This document shows, in pieces, positions 34,313 through 45,671 of a stretch of DNA of 64,000 nucleotides. The translations under genes and the position numbers were made by a program. The notes under the pieces were generated by a model, which was not told the origin of the DNA, did no database searches, and saw nothing but the letters and a program-made list of their open reading frames with translations. Position 1 is the first letter of the stretch, and each line of letters begins with the position of its first letter. Source of the stretch: Phytoseiulus persimilis (lineage: Eukaryota; Arthropoda; Arachnida; Mesostigmata; Phytoseiidae); assembly GCA_037576195.1 (NCBI GenBank), contig CM075102.1:45876745-45940744 (forward strand). The letters are read 5' to 3'.

Positions 34313-36629
34313 AGAGCTCTTCGATAAGGATGGATTCAATTCGACTTCGATGGGCAGGATAGTTCCGCAAAGATTCAGCGTTATCAGGGAAATATCCACG
34401 GGCTTGAAAACCACGTTGATCGCGTCATGAAAAGCTCGCGACGATAATCATTATCATCCCATCATTGAAGAACACTATTCACTTCAAACTTGAATATTTC
34501 CAACATATGTGGTGCAAAGGGCCTTCTACATCCGCGACAGGATCGATCTCTTCGCTGGAATGAAATCATCTCCAACCATGTGGTACATCTGAGTTGGATC
34601 TTCGCGCTGGGAATCACCAAAAGACTGCTGCAGGTCGCATACATCTGTAGCTCTTGCCCAAAGCATGTCGCGGTTTTTTGTTTATGGTTATGGTTCTCAA
34701 AATTTCATCTCGACTCGCCAGTCTCTCATACTCTGTAGCGGAGAATCGCGATTTTCCCAAATCACGAGTTTCATCGAAAGAATACCCCGTTGTGGTTACG
34801 CTCTCAAACGAGAAAAAAATAGGGAGAATCGGCCGATATCCGGTCCCCTCGATTCCGCCGTTGGATGAGGGCCGCTCGCCCCATCTGGCCGAGACTGTGT
34901 CCGAACTCGGGCTTCATTCTGGCGAGGTCTGTCTGACGAAAAGGAAATCAATCCAGCTAGATCAGATCGTCCGCGCGATCAAACGCGAAAGAGGGCATGG
35001 AGCAAACCGAAAATAAGACATTTAGAGACCGATATCTTCGGTTTGCGGCGGCCACCCAAGTCAATCAGTCTCGAAGAGAATGCCTTTTCAGACGAGTTGT
35101 GTGACTCTGAGGCCAGAACCAGGCAGTCACTATCTTAGTTTCACCGGAATGACGGAATCGCGTTCGGTCCATATTGTTGCGTCTGCAAGGACCAGAACAG
35201 AAAGTGAGGTCGACAAAAAGAGTGAATAATTGGAAAAGCAGCCGACTTGTGTGGGAATCAGGGAAAAGTCTCCGTTGTGTCCGCGAGTACAGAACATCGC
35301 TCCCTTCTGAGCCTGGAGCTCCGTGAAGGTTGATGCCTTATCAACCCAACAATCTTGCCAACAAAAGGATGCTGTGATCCATGTGGGCTCCTAAGCTTGG
35401 TGCATATTTTTTCGATTCCATTGCACCAAGTGAACTTCGTTCGTTTTCTCTCCCAACTGATATAGAGAGCTGAAGCTGAAGAATTACTTTCATTGTGGAA
35501 ACGAGCTCGTTCTTGCGCAGATCACATCCTCCCTCTCGCGATCGTCGGAGCAGCCCCGATCAGTTTCTCACTCTGAACAGTGACATGTGTGCCGAGAAAA
35601 TCTCGACTGAGTTTGGAAGAAACGACAGAACTCTAAAGAGTTCTGAGGGGGAAATTTTGTTCCTCGAAGCTTCATCCCAAGACGTGACTTCGAACGTTAT
35701 TAATCTCGAGGAGATCTTCCTGTCTGCTTAGCGCCATTGTTTTCCATTGTTGCGGGGAGATGACATATGAATACATCAGTCGGAAAGCGCTTGAGTTCCG
35801 CGCGGGTGACCTCGAATGAGTCGCAGGAGGAGGGGAACAATGAATGCTTCAGGAGACGGGAAGAACGACGCGGAGACGTGCAACTCGGAGGCGAATGGAT
35901 TTTTGTAATTGTGCATTGGAGAACAATGCGCGAAGGCCTCTTGGAGAGCGTGCACCGAGCATCAGAAAAGTTTCTCTCCATTTCCCGTCGGGAAATAATG
36001 GAAGGATCCATTGACGGTGACGGTGACGAGAGTATCTTGAGATGGGCCCCGAGACGTACAGCAGCGGGCGGCTCTCGGAATTCAGTTCAAGTGGAGCCTC
36101 CGCAACCCCGATCATCACCTCTGACGTGACTTCGACCGCTGCTCCCTGGGGAAGGCGCATGCGTGATGAGCGGTTAAGAAAGTGATGGAGGTACGACGAT
36201 TAACTTGGAGAGCAAATCATATTTAACCGCCGGTGGAAATACGAGTTCCCTATCAGGCGCGCCGCGGAAGAATATTCGCTCTCTACATCACCTTGGCGAG
36301 GAAATTCGGCGAGAGCGTTCCCGGAAGTAAGTCTTGGCATCCTGTGCTAGTCCCAACTGTCGGAATACAGGGGCAATCAAAGATACGAAGATAGATGTCC
36401 ATCATAGGCTGGAACTCGAAAAGTATAGAGACTGATCGGGGGTGTTCTCTCGCAAAATATACCAAATCTCCATCTGCCACATTCAGGGCCATGGCCGAAA
36501 CCTTGGCTTTTTACGGCCCTCGCGATCCTCACTTTGCAGGGACCAAATAGCCGAATCTTCCAATGAGCTTCTTGGATTTTTTCTCACACAGTCTCGTAGA
36601 TGAACGGCTTCATGGACGGCCGCATGAGC
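34313..36629. other. No recognised gene; scattered repeat fragments
   Basis: A block at about 35125-35160 (GTCACTATCTTAGTTTCACCGGAAT) matches the right arm of the inverted repeat at 31-32 kb. A GCGCATGCG palindrome resembling an NRF-1 site lies at 36155-36163, with no gene start recognised nearby. The other open frames are short. Confidence 0.35.
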
Positions 36630-36850
36630 TTCCGTAAACGTTCATACACGGTCCCGTAAATTCTCGTTTACAATCGTAGCGGGCCCCGTAGATTCTCGAG
36701 GACACTCGTGCACAGTCCTGTAGATTTTGTAGACAATCGTGGACGAGGCTCGCAGGCACACACTTCCGCTCTCGTAAACCTTCTTGGGAACGAGAAACGC
36801 TCCTGTAGACATTCCCGTAGGTTCCTGCAGGCGATTGTGAGCTCCTTCTG
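36630..36850. repeat. Degenerate minisatellite
   Basis: Repeated variants of CC[C/T]GTA[G/A]ATTCTCG-x-ACA-x-TCGT at a period of about 30-45 bp. At least six units are visible, heavily diverged. The unit has no coding logic. Confidence 0.5.
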
Positions 36851-37940
36851 GGTCTCGTTGACTCACATCCACTATCGAAGATAGATACCGAGTCTCGTAA
36901 ATGGCTCAGTGAAAAATTCGCCAAATGGTCGGGACAGGTTCAGGGACTTATGGATTTCTATCTCCCGAGCTAACTATATTTCATGCTAGCTGACCCACAA
37001 CTAACATTCTCTCACGCTGCCATCTCTGGTGGATGAACAAACGGGTGAGCCTTGCCCAGTTGCAAACGGGAGATGTGGTATTAAGACACCAAAAACTTAA
37101 CCATACATCAACACATACGGATAGATAAATAGATAGTGTGAAATGAACAATCTCCGAGATGTAATCTGAGAGTCCCCAACGCCTGGTGGTAGCATCCGAA
37201 AGATGTTTATTATGAAACGCAACCGCTTCCGGATAGATTTCGCCGACGGTCGCGCCTCAGAACAACATCGGAGCGGATAGACTTCTACCGTGGGTTGTTA
37301 TGCTCAGAATCTTCCCATCGGGAGAAGCATGAGAGCTTTGCTGCAAAGCCGCCTTCGTGCTCTCGTTGATCTGTTAACTCCGCGCTCCTCCTCTCTCTGG
37401 AAATCTGTGAGTCCGAGGTCTGATCGAGCAAAGAGAGCCAAGGCCAACAGACCCATTCAGCAACGGGAGAGGGATGTCAAAGACCAGGAACAATTTACGA
37501 CGCTAAACGATTCCAATTCATCTGTGGGAATGTTATGCTCTTTCACCAGCAGCGTTCGCAGGTCTATATTGCGTCTCTAGGGCGAGATCCATAGATTCGA
37601 GAGATCGAGTGGAAATCTGAATTCGTGTCATTTGAAGACGAACAGACAGGCGGCTGTGGATACGAGTGCACTTCCAATTCACTGGAAGTTTAACTGAGCG
37701 GGTTCCGTCAGAAATTCGTCTCTCAGCTAGAAAGCATGCAGCGAGAGTGCCCGCGTGAATCTCTCTCTATCTCCCTCAGCGAGCCTGGCAGTGCTTGTAG
37801 TTGGAACCTAGAATCGGCCTCCGTTTTAAAACTGTCGGCCGGCTGCACACGCTCGTCTCAATTTCAAATGGAGCCTCTATGATGCCGCGAATCGTTGTCA
37901 GGATCCACGGTCACCAATGAGACGTAGGCGTCGCCTCATT
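36851..37940. other. No recognised gene
   Basis: One 96-codon plus-strand frame at 37290-37580 has no recognised domain. Nothing else stands out. Confidence 0.35.
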
Positions 37941-37947
37941 AAAGAAA

Positions 37948-38445
37948 CTATTCCGTGGGTTGCGTGTTTTCCTCCTTGTGCTTAGTTGCGGCGTCTTCGG
38001 AAACAGAAATCCTCGGATCTGGACGTTTCAGACTTGAATCTCCGATTACCTGTATGATTTCGACGCTTCCATGAGGGCAAACGAAGTGGCCACGACCCGA
38101 GTGGAGAGTCATCCGAGTCAGCTGGATTTTCGAGACGTCTAATAGAATGGATGACGTCTTGGGGTCGAGGAAAAGGGTGGCAGGAAAGAGTGGATAGCGC
38201 AATGTGGTTCTAAATTGTTGATTATTCTTTCCAGAGGAACTCTCGTGACTGAGCACCCATCACCCAATCTAGCCTGAGAAGGATTTCCCCGAGCGCGGCG
38301 ATGAGCAGCAAACATACCATGATGAAGATCATCGTGCCCGTGCTACTATTTTTGTAAGTTCTTGGAGGATACTGCCATTTTGCCTTCCTCTTGTACATAC
38401 CACCGACGCCGGCACCTGGCGGCCAACTCTGTGGCTGACCTTGAG
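37948..38445 (-). CDS. Candidate small single-pass membrane protein, antisense to the sphingomyelinase 5' exons
   Basis: A minus-strand frame begins after a good acceptor (TTCTCTCTTTGTAG, exon from 38445). It encodes a Pro/Gly-rich start, GMYKRKAKWQYPPRTYKNSS, then a hydrophobic helix MIFIMVCLLLIAALGEILL. A donor near 38268 may join a second frame (FRTTLRYPLFPATLFLDPKT onward) ending at 37948. I do not recognise the protein. The plus strand of the same DNA encodes the proposed signal peptide of the sphingomyelinase gene. Either the two genes overlap or one model is wrong. No upstream exon was found. Confidence 0.3.
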
Positions 38446-41400
38446 CCACTACAAAGAGAGAATTCTACTGTTGGAGTTCAGTAAAGTAGACGCTCGAAAC
38501 TTTGTAATATTTTGAAGACTACGCCAAATTCCTTGTGGAGCGAGCGCCCGGAGATCTCGGTGTGGGGCTGAGAATTTGGACGACTTCTCTCATGTGAGTT
38601 TTTATCACCTTAACAGTATGTCCGACTGCTCTGTTCCCAATAATGGTAGCAAACGGAACCCCTGTTCATAATGAGCCGCGTCAGGCTTCTCCGGAAAAAT
38701 TATTACACGATGTGTTCCTAGATCGTACAGAGGCTAGCATAATTCGATCTGAATTCTCCTCGGAGGTGATCGCGGGCTACGCGGACCGGGAAGAACGCTG
38801 TGTCCAATGCGAAGCAGCGATGGCAGCCTACCGTTGCAGAGGATTCGAATACATTTACGGCGAGTTCAAGAAGATGTGCACGAACTACCAAAGTCGCCTC
38901 TCCCCCGAAGCATGCCTGGATGCTTTGGAAATGTACAAGGCAAGTTAGGAAGGAGCCCGCTTGATCGGGCTTCGACATCACGTGCTCCATTCGGGATCAA
39001 GTCCTCAGTGTCAAATTGTGGAACTGGGAACTCTATGATCGCAGGATGAGGTGCATTACCTATTGTGGGATCTCAAAGTCACCGACCCCGAAGCTTGCAA
39101 ATTCGTGCTCGGCTGTGGCGACTACAACAATTCGATCTATAATTGGGAGTTCGACATCCCCACCGACCCCTACCCTACGGTCAGAAGCCATGTAAGTGCG
39201 ACGCTCTCTGGGCCCACCGGCGAGTCGTGAAAACTAAGCAACTCGGAACACCGCGAACAATCCATGGATAGGCCCGTTGGTCACTTCCATGAGCTCTCCA
39301 TACGATGTGTCTAAAGTCAACCCATTCCAGGACGAGTTGAAACCATTCTCCGTTCTGCACCTGACAGACACTCATGTATCGACTCAATACGCGGTAGGGG
39401 CCTCCTTCGACTGTCAGGAAGAGCTTTGTTGCACCGACCGACAAGTGGGTAGCGCGACTTCAGCCACGGTGGTGGGTCCCTACGGCGATATCCGGGGGGA
39501 ATCGCACTGCGACCTACCCATGAGGACACTTAAGAATCTCTTGACCAACGCTAACTCCAGGGAGGTACTTTGAAATCCAACAACAACATCTGTGGTGTTC
39601 TCACACAAGTTTTTGTTCGAAGAGAGCCCAGAATCCAGACTACCGAAGAGTGGTATCGATCATTCCGTAATCATTTTCAGTTCTCCCACGTTTACCTCAC
39701 CGGCGATTTCATACCCCACACGACCCTCAACTACTCTCTATCCAGAGTCGTGAAAGAGATTGAAGAGCAAACGAGGCTCATATCAGATAGTTTGAAGGGT
39801 CACAATATTTTCCCAAGCATCGGAAACCATGACGATTATCCTGCATTCTTGTAAGGATTACCTCGAGCTATATATATGCGGCGGTTTGTGCGGAAATGGT
39901 TCAGTGCATGGTCTCGAAACTCATAGCGTTGTTTTCAGATTCCCTACTCACAAGATGCATGCTGGAAACTACTCAATCGATAAACTTTACAACGCACTGT
40001 GGGATATCTGGGGTGGAAGATGGATTCCAGAAAACGGAGAAAGCACTTTCAAAAAGTATGAACCTCGAGAGAAATATAGGAGTCATTCCGGAAGCTCAAC
40101 CACCATACAGGCCTCATGATTTTGCCGATTCGATTTCCGTCTGCTGTTAAGGTGACCATAGTCGCGTCCATTACAGAGGAGGCTACTACAGCGTCCTCGC
40201 TCAACCGGGCCTTCGCATTTTCTCAATGAACACAATCTATTGCTATAAGCTCAATTGGTGGCTTGCCGTGAATCCGAAGGTGAGAACCTGCCCTGAGTGC
40301 AATGATATTCCTCAAGGATTAAGAGCAATCGATGCTGACAGCTGACCTTTCAGGATCCCGAAGACCAGCTCGAGTGGCTCGCCAGCGGACTAGAGGAGGC
40401 CGCGAAAAACGGGGAGAGAGCCCACCTCCTAGGTCACGTGCCGCCAGGCACGGCAGAATGTAAAAACGAATGGGCCACTGCCTACCAGAAGATAGTTGCG
40501 AGGCGAGCTTCGACCGAAAATACTTTCAGCTTCAAGTTGGGGAGCAGATTCGATACGGATTTTTTTTCAACGTCGAAACGCTCCAACTTTGACTGCAGGG
40601 TTTCACTCGAACAGGTATCGAAACATCATCAAAGGACAGTTCTTTGGTCACATGCACTGGGACATGTTCAGTGTGGACTTCGCACCGGGAACGGATCATC
40701 CCACAGGGGTCCAATTCGCAGCTCCCTCAGCCACGACATACATGACGGGATACCCGAGTTACCGCGTCATGCATTTCGGAAGCAATGCTGCAAGCGTCGT
40801 TCCACGAATCGGAATTGCCGCAATGAGTCTCATTCGTGCAGAAAGATTTGTCTGCGAGTTATTCTGCTCCAACGAAGTCCTCGTTCCTTGGTGATCAGTC
40901 GTGCGGATTGGTTTATGATTGTTTCAGGAGCTGCTCGACATGGACACGTTCCTACTCAATATCACGGAGTTGAATCTGCTTTTCATGGAGAAAGCAAGCC
41001 GAATGAGTAATACCGACTTGAAAGTACTCTTAAATGAGTTGGATGCCTACGATCCCGCACATAGAGACTGGCAGCTTGCATACAGTCATAGGAGCCAGTA
41101 CGGCATGGATGACTTATCGCCTGCTAGTTTCGTTGAGCTCATCGAACGCATGCGTGGAGATGGCGAGCTCCTCGGCCGATACTACAGGTCGGCTACCATT
41201 GATACCGAAGGTCTTATGTGAGCCACGTCTCCCCAATGAAGTCAAGAAGCCTCAGTTCAGTAGAATTTTTGTTCCAGGGCTCATTTCCAGCATCGACATG
41301 AATCACGAGAGATAAAGTGTCGTGACGGGAGCTGCGAAGCCGTATTCTACTACGACCTTGGCACTTGGCAGCCCGTTATATGTGAAATGTATTCCACGGG

Positions 41401-41536
41401 AACGAAGCAGCGAAAGTTGTGTCTCAAGGAGCACGAGAAGAACGCGGCTGGATCGATTCGGGCCGGGCTCCTCCTCGCTGTTGGGAGCGTTGCTCTAACG
41501 CTTGCCCTGAAACTATCCGTGCTGAACTTCGATTGA
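38301..41536 (+). CDS. SMPD1: Acid sphingomyelinase (sphingomyelin phosphodiesterase 1-like)
   Basis: This enzyme hydrolyses sphingomyelin to ceramide and phosphocholine in lysosomes or outside the cell. My 12-exon model gives 667 residues: 38301-38353, 38518-38593, 38685-38939, 39045-39191, 39331-39564, 39681-39850, 39939-40055, 40177-40279, 40354-40502, 40615-40795, 40928-41187, 41278-41536. Exon 1 is a signal peptide (MMKIIVPVLLF). A saposin-B domain follows (CVQCEAAM...DEVHYLLWDLK). Then come the metallophosphoesterase blocks HLTDTH, YLTGDF, IGNHDD, GHVPPG and FFGHMHWDMF, all metal-binding residues present. The C-terminus is a hydrophobic helix, AGLLLAVGSVALTLALKL, suggesting GPI or membrane attachment. 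Introns 3 and 9 need GC donors to keep conserved sequence in frame. Signal-peptide exons and the end of exon 10 (weak GTCGTT donor) are the least certain. Confidence 0.85.
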
Positions 41537-43694
41537 GCGCGATGCTTCTCGACTTGGCTCCGGCGCTCGATGTGTTCGTGCTGCACCGCAAAATGCACAC
41601 GATCTTCGAGAAATGGATCCCGGCTGGGAGCAGACGATATCGCTTCTGGGATAATCATTGATTCTAGAAATGCATTGCCGTGAGAGTTGTGACCTCCGAA
41701 GCGGAAGAATAAAACTGTTCGCCCCGGATCAGAAGTTGGGTCTCTTATTCCCAATCGTGTACTGACATCGTCTGGAGGAATGGACCGAAGTCCAGACGCG
41801 CTGAATTCGTTCGATTCGTGACTGCGGGAATCACTGAGACTATATCTACCGCGAGGCGGCGACGTCGTGATGGAGACATTTGATCTTGAGGGCTTTCATG
41901 CTTGCATGCATTCACTGCCGTGCACAACTCTTCACATACAGAATCACTGAGTTTGCGAAGAGCTCCTCAGCCTCTCCGGAGCTCGCAGAATCATCTCTGC
42001 TGAGATGATCCGGCGCGGCAGCTGTGAGAGCCTCGTAAATTTGAGCGTGATGTTCGAAGATTTGGATCTAGAGCCCCAACTCGTTGATGCTGCGCTTGGT
42101 GGGAGGCGCAGATTGGGATGTTGCCCAAACAACCAGACTCCTGATGCGGGCCAATGAAACCACCTTCATTCTGATGACAAGCTCATTCACTCCCGGAAAA
42201 ACTGCGGGGTTCATCCCGAAACGCGATGTAGTCCATGAGCGAGGCACTAACCTATCATGGCTCTCTGTTGTACTGATGCTTCACGCCGCGATCTAAGTCG
42301 ACGGCAGCTTTCTCACAACAAGATCGATTCTCTGAAGTACGGTTATCCGCGAACCATCCTCCGCTCAGTTCGCTTGGATAGCCTGTGAGTGTTCAGACTG
42401 GAACGAGTTTCTCTGCATTTCGAGCATCGTTCTTCTCGGAAGCAAGCACAGGGAAGGACATCGTCATCAGTATCCACGAACTGCGCTCAAGTCCAGCGTC
42501 TGAAATTTAGCAGAATCGCTTCATGTGCTATGATCATGGTTCCCACTCAAGAATTATTCCAGGCATCCGAAAGACAACGGGGTGATGCTCTTGAACTTGG
42601 AAGAACCCGGAAGAGGATCCGAATTGAGGTTCAACGCCATGCTGGCATGAGCAGCCGATCCTCCTGAAGCGAGAATTCGCTTCCGCTCCTTTCGGAAATC
42701 ATTTTTCAATTCTTTCAGTTAATGATCAGAGGCCAGATTCGACTGCCTTCGTTGAGGGGAGCTCCCTCCATATCCACTAGGCTTTCAAACCTGATGGCTT
42801 TCCGATCGTCTCCCCTCGTTCTTTGCAAGGGCATCGCGAGGAGGGAGAGGCACGGGATCGAGTCGACGGCCAGCTCTCGCCCTCTGGTTTTGAGTAGCTT
42901 TTCGCAATGCCTCCCGTTTGATGAAGGAATCGTCATCGACTCGGACACCCTTGCTCTTTGTGTGCGTGTCGAATCACGAACGTCGGACGGCGCGTATCCC
43001 AGCTGAAAAAGAGAAAGTACAAATCTTGCTCGGGAAGGCTTCCGCTCTGATCAGCAAACCTCTTCCGATCGGCGCAATCATTGAGAAACCTGCCGTTCAA
43101 TCATTGGAATCTTTCACCTCCGGAACTCTGGCCAAGCTGAACCCGATCACGAATCATGGCGATGGTCCTATTGGCTTTATCCTTGCCGTTGTCACGCGGG
43201 ACACTGATGGTAACTTTCAGGTTTCTCCAGTCCTGTTCCAACGGATGAATCTGAGTCACTGCTGAATTCATCAAAGATAAAACCATTGAAGTTGGTGTGC
43301 GAGTTCTCAGGCCGACTTTTTCCGATGGAATCCACCGATATTTCTCCTCACGTGCCTTCAATATTGTTCGCGATCGGATCTATGCCTCTTGGCAGCTGGC
43401 AGAATCGTTCTAAGTCGGTCATGGCTCGAGTTCCTCCGTTGGCCATGTCCTCCGCGTTGGCCAAGACAGACAACAAAAAAGTTTAGGATCGCCGTCGCTG
43501 GGAGAACTCCTCCGAGAGCTCAATCGATCCTCCCAGATACGGTCAGGCGTAAACCACCGCTTCTTGCGTTGTGCTTGTGCCAAGTCCGGAGATTGACTGG
43601 ATCGGCCCGCCAGTATACAGTGCTGGTAGCCTCCTTCCAAACTTCACCCGATTGCGCTCCCCGGAGCTTACCCAAGTTTTCCTCAATTTTATCC
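41537..43694. other. No firmly recognised gene; possible LRR-like fragment
   Basis: At 42315-42400 the plus strand reads QLSHNKIDSLKYGY and continues to LRSVRLDSL before a GTGAGT donor. This loosely resembles a leucine-rich repeat. No adjoining repeats could be assembled. Other open frames (42918-43265 plus, 43101-43361 minus) have no recognised domain. Confidence 0.3.
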
Positions 43695-44188
43695 ATGGCC
43701 GATCCTCCTGGAAAATCTGACCAGGAAACCGGGGGTTCTCAACCGATTTCGGAAAATGAAAAACGGAAAGATTCCTCTTGCGATCGCGTATCGGAGAAAA
43801 GGCACTTGATAGGAGAGACCCCTGAACTCGGCCGTCCAGACCCCTTCTCGACCACCTCCCTTGAAATCATTTCTCACGACTCGCTGACGATTTCGTACGA
43901 CGAGACCCCGCGAAGTTTTAGCTGTTATTTACGGCTCGCTTGCAGGCGGCTACATAAAGTGAGCGCCAGGTGACTTTCGAGTTGGGACGAAAATCGTCGC
44001 ATCGACCCCGGTACTCAGTTATCGGTAGTTTGGCTCGAAATAAGAAACTCTTACCATCGGTGAGTTTTCCGGAATCGGCTCCCCTGAAGAGTTACAGGCG
44101 GCTCTTCACGGGAGGGGGTATGGTGGGCCGAACACTGGGATTTCTCGTGTTGGGTGCCCCCCTTTTCTATAACGGCAAGCTTCTGCAG
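43695..44188 (+). CDS. Candidate gene fragment, unknown protein
   Basis: The first exon, 43695-43958, starts MADPPGKSDQETGG and is hydrophilic and Ser-rich. It ends CRRLHK at an AAA|GTGAGC donor in phase 0, giving exactly 88 codons. A following segment up to a CAG|GTGGCA donor at 44188 reads LKSYRRLFTGGGMVGRTLGF and continues with LVLGAPLFYNGK, a hydrophobic and possibly membrane-embedded stretch. The acceptor between them is unclear (near 44041). The continuation beyond 44188 could not be traced. Not recognised. Confidence 0.35.
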
Positions 44189-45598
44189 GTGGCATCAAGA
44201 AAACTCTCTACGATTCTTGTTCTTTGAAATCCGTTGAGAATTGGCGGTTTCCTGGTCAGTCCTTTCAGAGACCAGGGATGAAATTGAGGGAAACTTCCAC
44301 GAGCTTTGGAAAACGCCGGGTGGGCCGAAGTTGAGGAACGATCCCGGGGAGCGATACTCCGTTTCCCTTACGTACCCATGTCAGTAGATGTACGCAACGG
44401 ATTTATTAGTTTGCACGACGATCCAAGGTATGCATGTGTACGAAGCGTGATTATCGGCGTCTACGTTCCGTTCCAGAGCGTCGAACAAGGCTATCTAGCG
44501 GCATAGCCCTTGTGAGCTGAGCCGGAAAAGATCCCAACAGCACGCCAATACAAAACGACGTTTAAGCCCGCTCGATGAGCAGCAGCACCAAGGGCTCGGC
44601 ATGCACGAGGAGCACGGCGGCGACGGTTGCTTAAGCTGCTTATCTAGTGGAGCAGCTCGAGACAGCCCTCGTGCCCGCCGACACATTCATTAGTGTACCC
44701 GTCGTCGACGACAACTTTCCCTTGTTACGCCGACCGACGCAGAAACCAATGGATTCATTGAAAATTTTTCAAGCAGTCACCTCATCTTCAAAATTAACGA
44801 GTCGATGAACAAACAACGAAACACCGACGGCGAGGGTCGCGTATAACGAGCGAGAGAAGGATGGGCGAGCGATATCCTCGAATTAATTGCACGGGGAGCT
44901 TTTCGACGACCCTTTTGAGGAATCGTTCGATAAGCCTCTCTCAGGAGTCGGAAACACGAAACTTCTAGACGCGTGATGTTCAAAGTGAGATCCTCTCAGA
45001 GAGCGCGTTGTGCGGTTTGCCCGTCATCTGCTGGATATCTGCTGGTTTTCAATCCAATCGATTCCGCAAACGACGAGTCATCCCAGTTTCCGTCGTACTC
45101 CTCATCAAGTCGTCACTTGCCATGTTGGAAACTTCAATGTGCCATCACGCAGAGATCTCAACCAGCGGTTGCATCCCATGGTTCGCATGAACTCTTATCC
45201 TACGCTTTACCGCCATGGGTCGGGGTTCGGGATCCACCGATGGTAACTGACGGAAAGAGTGAGTTCATCGCTCGATACCGCTCAAGAGAATCGTTCAATC
45301 GTGCTCCAAGAAAATCGCAAGGGCAGAGTTCAACTTAAGGAACGAAGGACTCATCTATTCCAGCACGACGCGGTCTCATCCATCGAGCGTTTTTCGCCGT
45401 TAGGATCTTTTGTTTTCCGGCTGAACCTCTCAGCCAGCCCTCAGAAGTGTCCCGGAATCACCTTTCGGTATTGCTTCAGAAACACTCCCTGTCGCCTCGC
45501 AAATCCCATTGCGGGCGGTGGGCTTGGGTCTTAAGATGGTTCAGATTCAATTCTGATATAAATTGAATCCTCTTTTTACCACTCAAGAAATTTGTTGT
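44189..45598. other. No recognised gene
   Basis: Short overlapping open frames only. A hairpin-forming ATTCAAT/ATTGAAT pair at 45545-45570 borders the SINE-like element and may be part of it. Confidence 0.35.
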
Positions 45599-45671
45599 CC
45601 CGGCCGGGGATCGAACCCGCGATTGCTAGCTTAGCGTGGCACCCAAGGCGTTGGTTTATGCCACACGGCCA
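45599..45671 (-). mobile_element. tRNA-derived SINE-like sequence (tRNA-Gly-like head)
   Basis: On the minus strand this has an A-box-like TGGCATAAACC, a TGCCACG anticodon arm like tRNA-Gly(GCC), and a perfect B box, GGTTCGATCCC. The acceptor ends (GGCCGTG against CCGGGAC) do not pair, so it is not a working tRNA. A tail of about 60 bp with an ATTCAAT...ATTGAAT motif follows on the minus strand. A decayed tRNA gene is the alternative. Confidence 0.5.

Noticed and set aside
36155..36163. NRF-1-like palindrome as a promoter
   Set aside because: Only one isolated match, and no gene start was recognised near it.
42315..42400. Leucine-rich-repeat exon
   Set aside because: Only one loose repeat is visible, and neighbouring sequence does not continue the pattern.
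45599..45671. Functional tRNA-Gly gene
   Set aside because: The acceptor-stem ends do not pair and the D arm is irregular, so a SINE-like origin is preferred.
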